Shown piece after piece: positions 41,402-45,835 of a stretch of DNA of 45,835 bases (positions are counted from its first letter, which is position 1; each line of letters starts with the position of its first letter). The notes beneath the pieces were generated by a model, which was not told the origin of the DNA, made no database searches, and saw only the letters and a program-made list of their open reading frames with translations. Source of the stretch: Methanolacinia paynteri (GTDB lineage: Archaea > Halobacteriota > Methanomicrobia > Methanomicrobiales > Methanomicrobiaceae); the NCBI RefSeq assembly GCF_000784355.1, contig NZ_AXDV01000005.1, positions 1-45,835 of the forward strand, given 5' to 3'. The translations under genes were made by a program, and so were the position numbers.

Positions 41402-42010
41402 ATGAACTTTGAAGACTCTGCAGAGATCCAAAACTGCCTCGGAATCCTGGGGGCATACGGTGTCGATACCGTTCACCCGGCGCATGTGACAAAAAATGCG
41501 GGTGTACTCTTCGACTGCCTCAAAGAGCTCCACCACCTTGGCAAACCTGAAAGGAGGCTTCTTATCTTCGGGTCTCTTCTTCACGATATCGGCTGGAGCA
41601 TATCCGAAAAGAAGCACCACAGGCATTCGATGGATATCATACTGGGAGACAAGTCCCTGAATTTAAACGACCGGGAGAGGACGATCGTCGCAAATATCGC
41701 GAGATACCACAGGAAAGCGCTTCCCTCGGACGAGCACGAAAACTTCTCGGGTTTAAGTCCTGAAGAAAAAAACATCATTCTCGTGAATGCCTCGATCCTC
41801 AGGATCGCCGACGCCCTGGACAGGATGCACATGTCGAGGATCGAAGTTGCCGGGTGCACGGTGAACGGGGATTCGGTAATAATAAAATGCAGGACCTCTG
41901 GAATTTCAGGATATGAAATTGCAGCGGTCGAAAAGAAGAGCGACCTGTTCGAAAAAATTTTTAACAAGAATGTGAGGCCGGTATGCCTGATAGAACAGAA
42001 GAAAAAATAA
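41402..42010 (+). CDS. Stand-alone HD-domain protein, paralogue of the Ppx C-terminus
   Basis: This 202-aa protein keeps the HD pattern: HVTKNAGVLFDCLKEL, LLHDIGW (the HD pair), KKHHRHS and IARYHRKALP, then LVNASILRIADALDRMH. Each block has a counterpart in the C-terminal part of the next gene (HVTKLARDLFESAKE, FLHDIGQF, GHQNHS, IANFHRKKVP, LSLFLRIAEHLERSH). So it is a duplicated, detached HD domain. HD enzymes hydrolyse phosphate esters or nucleotides; here (p)ppGpp- or polyphosphate-linked roles are possible. One base separates it from the CHAD gene and it overlaps ppx by 28 bases. Confidence 0.82.
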   Translation: MNFEDSAEIQNCLGILGAYGVDTVHPAHVTKNAGVLFDCLKELHHLGKPERRLLIFGSLLHDIGWSISEKKHHRHSMDIILGDKSLNLNDRERTIVANIARYHRKALPSDEHENFSGLSPEEKNIILVNASILRIADALDRMHMSRIEVAGCTVNGDSVIIKCRTSGISGYEIAAVEKKSDLFEKIFNKNVRPVCLIEQKKK

Positions 42011-43542
42011 TATCATTTATCGATCTCGGAACGAATTCTGCAAGACTGCTTATCGCAAGGATATATTCCAATCATTCTTACTCCGTCCTGCGGCGGCAGA
42101 AAGAGATCATAAGGCTTGGCGAGGGCAGTTTTGCGCAGGGAGTTATATCCGAATATGCAATTGTAAAGGCAATCGATCTCTGCAGGAAATATGTTGAGAT
42201 TTCCCAGAACTTTAACGTGGACGAGATCCACGCGGTCGCGACATCGGCGGCGAGGGATGCGGTCAACGGCCAGGACCTCATACACAGGATCAGGCAGGAG
42301 ACGGGCCTCGACATAAAGATAATATCGGGAGAGGAGGAGGCGAGACTGATCTATCTCGGTGTCTCGAACAATCTCGGTATGGATGACAGGTTGTGTCTCT
42401 TTATAGATATCGGCGGAGGAAGCACCGAGATAATCGTCGGCAGCCGCTTCGATTATGTCTACATAAAGAGCCTGAAACTCGGCGCCCTGAGGACGCATTT
42501 CCGGTTCCTTGACAACTCGGGTACCGGGGTAATAGACCCGGACAAGAGGGAGAAGATCCGGAAATTCGTCGAGAGCAAGATTTCGTATACGAAGACCGAG
42601 GTGCTCAGCCACCCGATAGAGAAGGTATACGGAAGCTCGGGAACGATAAAGGCACTGATATCGCTTGCTGAAAAGTACAGGAATAAGAACTCCTCGTCAA
42701 ATGATGAAAATTCTGCCGATATCGCAGAGATCGAGAACGTTATGCTCAGGCTGTGCGGCATGAGCCTTGAAGAGAGACAGAATATTCCCGGACTGAATCC
42801 CGCCCGTTCGGATATCATTGCAACGGGTGCGATAATCCTTCATACCCTGATGAAGGAGATGAAGATCGCGAGGATCTATTCGACCGACAGCAGTCTCCGG
42901 GACGGACTGCTGTTCGATTATATGCTGAAGCAGCCGGGATTCAAGTCGGCCGTCGATATCCCGGTAAAGGAGAAGAGCGTCAGGCATCTCGGAAGATCGT
43001 GCAGGATCGACGAGGCCCATGCAGAACATGTCACGAAACTCGCAAGGGATCTCTTCGAGAGTGCAAAGGAATGCGGGCTGCATAATTACGGTCCCGAAGA
43101 ACTGGAGATGCTGGAATATGCCGCATTTCTTCACGATATCGGGCAGTTCGTAGCGTTTTCAGGCCACCAGAACCATTCGTGCTACATGATCATGAATAAA
43201 TCGCTTCTGGGGTTCAACCAGGAGGAGCTGAGAATTATCGGCCTTATCGCAAATTTCCATAGGAAGAAGGTACCCAAATTAAAGGATGAGATATTCGGCG
43301 GCCTTGAAGAGGAGACCGTGAAATCCATTATTGTTCTCTCTCTTTTCCTGAGAATCGCCGAGCATCTTGAAAGAAGCCACGACGGAAGGGTGAAGAGAGC
43401 GTGGTTTTCAAAAACCGACAAAAAGCTGACGATAAATATCGAATCCGAAAGGGACTGCACGATCGAACTGCGGGCGATGGAGGACGATCTCGCCGTTTTG
43501 GAGAATACGTTCGGCCTGAAGGCGGAGATAAAAGAGATTTAA
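41983..43542 (+). CDS. ppx: Exopolyphosphatase of the Ppx/GppA family with HD domain
   Basis: The 519-aa enzyme has the ASKHA phosphate loops FIDLGTNSARLLIARI (about 12-27) and LFIDIGGGSTEIIVGS, plus ATSAARDAVNGQ and ISGEEEARLIYLG between them. A C-terminal HD-type helical domain begins about residue 335 (EAHAEHVTKLARDLFE, FLHDIGQF). It releases phosphate stepwise from polyphosphate, or acts on pppGpp, as members of this family can do either. The start at 41983 lies inside the upstream gene, indicating coupled translation. It closes the phosphate/polyphosphate run. Confidence 0.92.
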   Translation: MPDRTEEKIISFIDLGTNSARLLIARIYSNHSYSVLRRQKEIIRLGEGSFAQGVISEYAIVKAIDLCRKYVEISQNFNVDEIHAVATSAARDAVNGQDLIHRIRQETGLDIKIISGEEEARLIYLGVSNNLGMDDRLCLFIDIGGGSTEIIVGSRFDYVYIKSLKLGALRTHFRFLDNSGTGVIDPDKREKIRKFVESKISYTKTEVLSHPIEKVYGSSGTIKALISLAEKYRNKNSSSNDENSADIAEIENVMLRLCGMSLEERQNIPGLNPARSDIIATGAIILHTLMKEMKIARIYSTDSSLRDGLLFDYMLKQPGFKSAVDIPVKEKSVRHLGRSCRIDEAHAEHVTKLARDLFESAKECGLHNYGPEELEMLEYAAFLHDIGQFVAFSGHQNHSCYMIMNKSLLGFNQEELRIIGLIANFHRKKVPKLKDEIFGGLEEETVKSIIVLSLFLRIAEHLERSHDGRVKRAWFSKTDKKLTINIESERDCTIELRAMEDDLAVLENTFGLKAEIKEI

Positions 43543-43557
43543 TGAATACGGATTCTT

Positions 43558-45441
43558 TCAGAACTTATCCGGGGTAAACCTGAAGCTGCCTGTCGGCACG
43601 GTTATTTCGAAGTTTACCCCTTTGCCTTCTTTTCCGGTTTCAGCAATCATGATGCCGGTTATCGAGAGAATTTCACGCGAAAGGAACAACCCGAGCCCCG
43701 TGTGTTTTCCGAAACCTCTCTGGAAGAGTTTTTCCCTGTCCTTATCGGCGATCCCGACACCGTTGTCCCTGTAAGAGATAACAAGCTTCTCATCTTCATC
43801 TGAATATGAAAGAGATATTTCGGTTACACGTTCTCCGTGTCGAAAAGAGTTTTCCATCAGGTTGTAGAACACTTTCTCGACAAGTGGGTCGCAGAATATT
43901 TCAAGCCCTTTCAGTTTATTTTCAAATTTGATCCCTCCCATATCCAGCATTCCGGCGCACTGGTCGGCTATGATGCCGACATTCTGCCATTTCGGTTCGT
44001 TAATCCCGATATCCTGGTATTGCCGGGTGAACTCGATCTGGCGCTGGATTAAATTGACGGCCTCAGTCTCTTTATCGATAAATTTCTGAAGCTCGGGATC
44101 TTCTGCAATATCCTTTGAGATTTCAAGATACCCGGTGACGGCCATAATTGAATTCAGGATATCGTGCCTTGTAATCGAGGAGAGCATATTGAGTTTTTTG
44201 TTGGCTAAAAATAGGGCATCTTCTGCCTTTTTGCGATCGGTGAAATCCGTTATGATGAAGTTGTATCCCTCTAATCTTCCTTCATTAATGGCAGGAGTCC
44301 GGGTCACTCTTATATGCCTGACCGATCCGTCCCTTGAAAAGACCCTGAATATATTGTCGCCGGACTTTTCATCATCTTTTTTCTGAAGGATTTCCCTGGC
44401 GTCCAGGAGGTCTTCGGGATGTGCATAGGTCAGGATATTCATACCGATTACTTCCTCCGGGTTGTAACCGTAGGTCTTTTCTATAATATTATTTACAAAC
44501 AGGATCGTTCCGTCCAGGTCGGTCGTGAGTATTACATCGCTTATATTTTCAACAAGATTCCTGTATTTTTTTTCGCTCTCCACAAGAGCTTCTTCGGCTT
44601 TTTTGATTTCTGTTGCATCTTCATATATTGCGACAATCTCACCCGAAGGAAGGCGATAGACAAAATTCTCTCTCCAGCTTTCGATTCGCTTGTCTTTATA
44701 CTGCGAGACCGGATGGCTCTGTGGTGTTCCGGTATTCCAGACCGTGCGAAAAACCTGTAACAGTCCGAAATCGCGAACAGCAGGAAAAACTTCTGTAACA
44801 ACCTTTCCTATTACATCTTTTTTAGTAAGGTTCTCGATTATTTCTGCACCGTGGTTAAAATCGACAAATTCGAAATCTTTCCCGTCGTCAACGGCTTTGT
44901 AAACTGCAACGCCGCTTTTCATCGAGTTGAAAAGCTCCCTGAAACGGTCTTCGCTCTCTTTCAGCTCCTCCTCAGCTGTTTTTCTTTCGGTTATGTCTTC
45001 GAGTGTCTCAACCGCACCGATTATCGAGCCGCTCTTATCTTTTATTAGCGAGGCGGTGAAATAGAGCCATTTCCCCGTTTTATTCATATGAGGAAAGAAA
45101 TCGACTGCTTCATAAGCTCCTTCAATAAATTGCGATTTATCATATTTTCCTTCATACAATTCCGGGATGCGGTCTTCTTCTCCGTCGATGAGCAGATCAG
45201 GCAGGGTGGGCCTTTTTTTAGGGTAGAATGCCTTCCAGTGACGATTCGTTCCCATAACCTCGTTTGATTTTATGCCGCTGTATTTCTCGAGGGCTTCGCT
45301 CCAGAAGAGAACCTTGTGGTCCCTGTCTACGACAAATTGCGGGATTGGGGAGCCGCCGACTATGGCTTCAATCCATGTTTCGCAGGGGGCGTATTTTTCA
45401 ATCTCCCTTTTGGGGGTCTTAACCGTATTTTTAGGACACAT
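43558..45441 (-). CDS. Cytosolic PAS-domain sensor histidine kinase
   Basis: A 627-aa kinase with no membrane helix. Three PAS domains occupy about residues 20-155, 160-285 and 285-410, each closing with a DITERKTAEE-, DATEIKKAEE- or DFTDRKKAED-type segment. The phosphorylated histidine is in SSITRHDILNSIMAVTGYL (about 423-441). The ATPase domain has ENSFRHGE, RDNGVGIADKDREKLF and GLGLFLSREI. It probably senses a small ligand, redox state or energy. No response regulator lies in the window, so its partner is elsewhere. It is convergent with ppx, with 15 bases between stops. Confidence 0.92.
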   Translation of the reverse strand: MCPKNTVKTPKREIEKYAPCETWIEAIVGGSPIPQFVVDRDHKVLFWSEALEKYSGIKSNEVMGTNRHWKAFYPKKRPTLPDLLIDGEEDRIPELYEGKYDKSQFIEGAYEAVDFFPHMNKTGKWLYFTASLIKDKSGSIIGAVETLEDITERKTAEEELKESEDRFRELFNSMKSGVAVYKAVDDGKDFEFVDFNHGAEIIENLTKKDVIGKVVTEVFPAVRDFGLLQVFRTVWNTGTPQSHPVSQYKDKRIESWRENFVYRLPSGEIVAIYEDATEIKKAEEALVESEKKYRNLVENISDVILTTDLDGTILFVNNIIEKTYGYNPEEVIGMNILTYAHPEDLLDAREILQKKDDEKSGDNIFRVFSRDGSVRHIRVTRTPAINEGRLEGYNFIITDFTDRKKAEDALFLANKKLNMLSSITRHDILNSIMAVTGYLEISKDIAEDPELQKFIDKETEAVNLIQRQIEFTRQYQDIGINEPKWQNVGIIADQCAGMLDMGGIKFENKLKGLEIFCDPLVEKVFYNLMENSFRHGERVTEISLSYSDEDEKLVISYRDNGVGIADKDREKLFQRGFGKHTGLGLFLSREILSITGIMIAETGKEGKGVNFEITVPTGSFRFTPDKF

Positions 45442-45542
45442 CTTCGCGATTCCGACAGGTGATAATAATTAAAATATAATATATAAACTTATGTTCGATC
45501 GGATTCTATCCCGATCCTGAAAAAAATATTTTTCCAGTTAGC
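45442..45542. other. Upstream region of the histidine kinase
   Basis: About 100 AT-rich bases, with AAAATATAATATATAAAC at about 45471-45488. Read leftward this offers a TATA box 25-45 bases before the kinase start. No gene seen. Confidence 0.45.
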
Positions 45543-45655
45543 AAGGGAGGGGGACGATTCCTCCTCCCTATTACTCTCCCCCACGTGGCGATAGGTCGCG
45601 GTCGGGACGGGCAAGCGTCCCTCCTGCTCCGGAAAACTTCATTTTTGTTTTCCCC
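45543..45655 (-). repeat. Hairpin repeat, right-end copy a
   Basis: A 113-base unit with a G5/C-rich hairpin, a GCGATAGGTCGCGGTCGGG segment, GGGACGGGCAAGCGTCCC and a GGAAAACTTCATTTTTG tail. Its middle is the reverse complement of the 3' ends of the repeats at 22421 and 31359. It differs from copy b at about 10 positions. Confidence 0.75.
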
Positions 45656-45722
45656 CCGGCTGAGGCCACCGAAGGGCTTTGCCCTTTCAATACCTCTAAA
45701 AAAAATATTAAATTAAATCTTA
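45656..45722. other. Spacer between right-end repeats
   Basis: 67 bases containing a hairpin GAAGGGC, TTT, GCCCTTC (about 45674-45690) and an AT-rich run. Nothing coding. Confidence 0.35.
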
Positions 45723-45835
45723 AAGGGAGGGGGACGTTTCCCCCTCCCTATTACCCTCCCCCACGTCGCGATAAGTCGCAGTCGGGATGGACAAGCATCC
45801 CTCCCGCTCCGGAAAACTTCATTTTTGTTTTCCCC
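45723..45835 (-). repeat. Hairpin repeat, right-end copy b
   Basis: A second 113-base unit, 180 bases after the first, running to the window edge. It has GGGAGGGGGA/TCCCCCTCCC at the left and the core GGGATGGACAAGCATCCC, which also occurs at 4616-4633. It may continue beyond the window. Confidence 0.7.

Overview
The window looks like the chromosome of a euryarchaeal methanogen, most likely in or near the Methanomicrobiales (Methanolacinia/Methanoplanus-like; the genus is a guess). Pointers are an ablA-ablB pair for the osmolyte N-epsilon-acetyl-beta-lysine, archaeal TATA boxes, an AbrB-PhoU phosphate regulator, many lipobox lipoproteins and T-rich gene ends. No rRNA, tRNA or CRISPR array was seen.

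Layout. (1) 1-4501 is the distal end of a contractile-tail locus (virus, provirus or injection-system type): a PAAR-like tip (partial), gp25/W, baseplate J, tail protein I, an unknown 123-aa protein, a tail fibre whose C-terminal half changes base composition, and two small paralogous proteins. (2) 4699-8555 holds a convergent pentapeptide-like/ion-channel fusion and an 807-aa cytosolic-looking protein with a peptidoglycan-binding-type domain. (3) 8937-12008 holds ablA-ablB and a bicupin lipoprotein. (4) 12096-31335 is a 19-kb island of duplicated parts: seven PepSY-like lipoproteins in two subfamilies, two complete ABC-2 transporter modules (ATPase plus two permeases), the 3' remnant of another permease, and a small secreted protein. 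A 26-bp element centred on ACGATCGT recurs through its intergenic regions. Inside the island sits an unrelated pair: a ribbon-helix-helix (RHH)-like protein with TGTAAC palindromes at its start, and a 2H-like/metallophosphoesterase fusion. (5) 31749-43542 is a phosphate and polyphosphate locus: a divergent AbrB-PhoU regulator, then pstS, a fused pstC-pstA, pstB, phoU, ppk, a CHAD-metallophosphoesterase fusion, a stand-alone HD protein and ppx, all closely spaced. (6) 43558-45441 is a soluble three-PAS histidine kinase on the minus strand. Dispersed hairpin repeats sit at 4613, 22421, 24487, 31359 and 45543-45835.

How the parts work together. The phosphate genes form one logical unit: import (PstSCAB), control (two PhoU proteins), storage (Ppk) and mobilisation (Ppx, with the CHAD-phosphoesterase as a candidate extra enzyme). 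The lipoprotein/ABC island is the best candidate for an undescribed system. Its parts share upstream DNA, have been duplicated repeatedly, and combine surface-anchored PepSY-like proteins with ABC-2 transporters of unknown substrate; the secreted 139-aa protein is a possible cargo. The two ATPases are nearly identical while their partner permeases have diverged.
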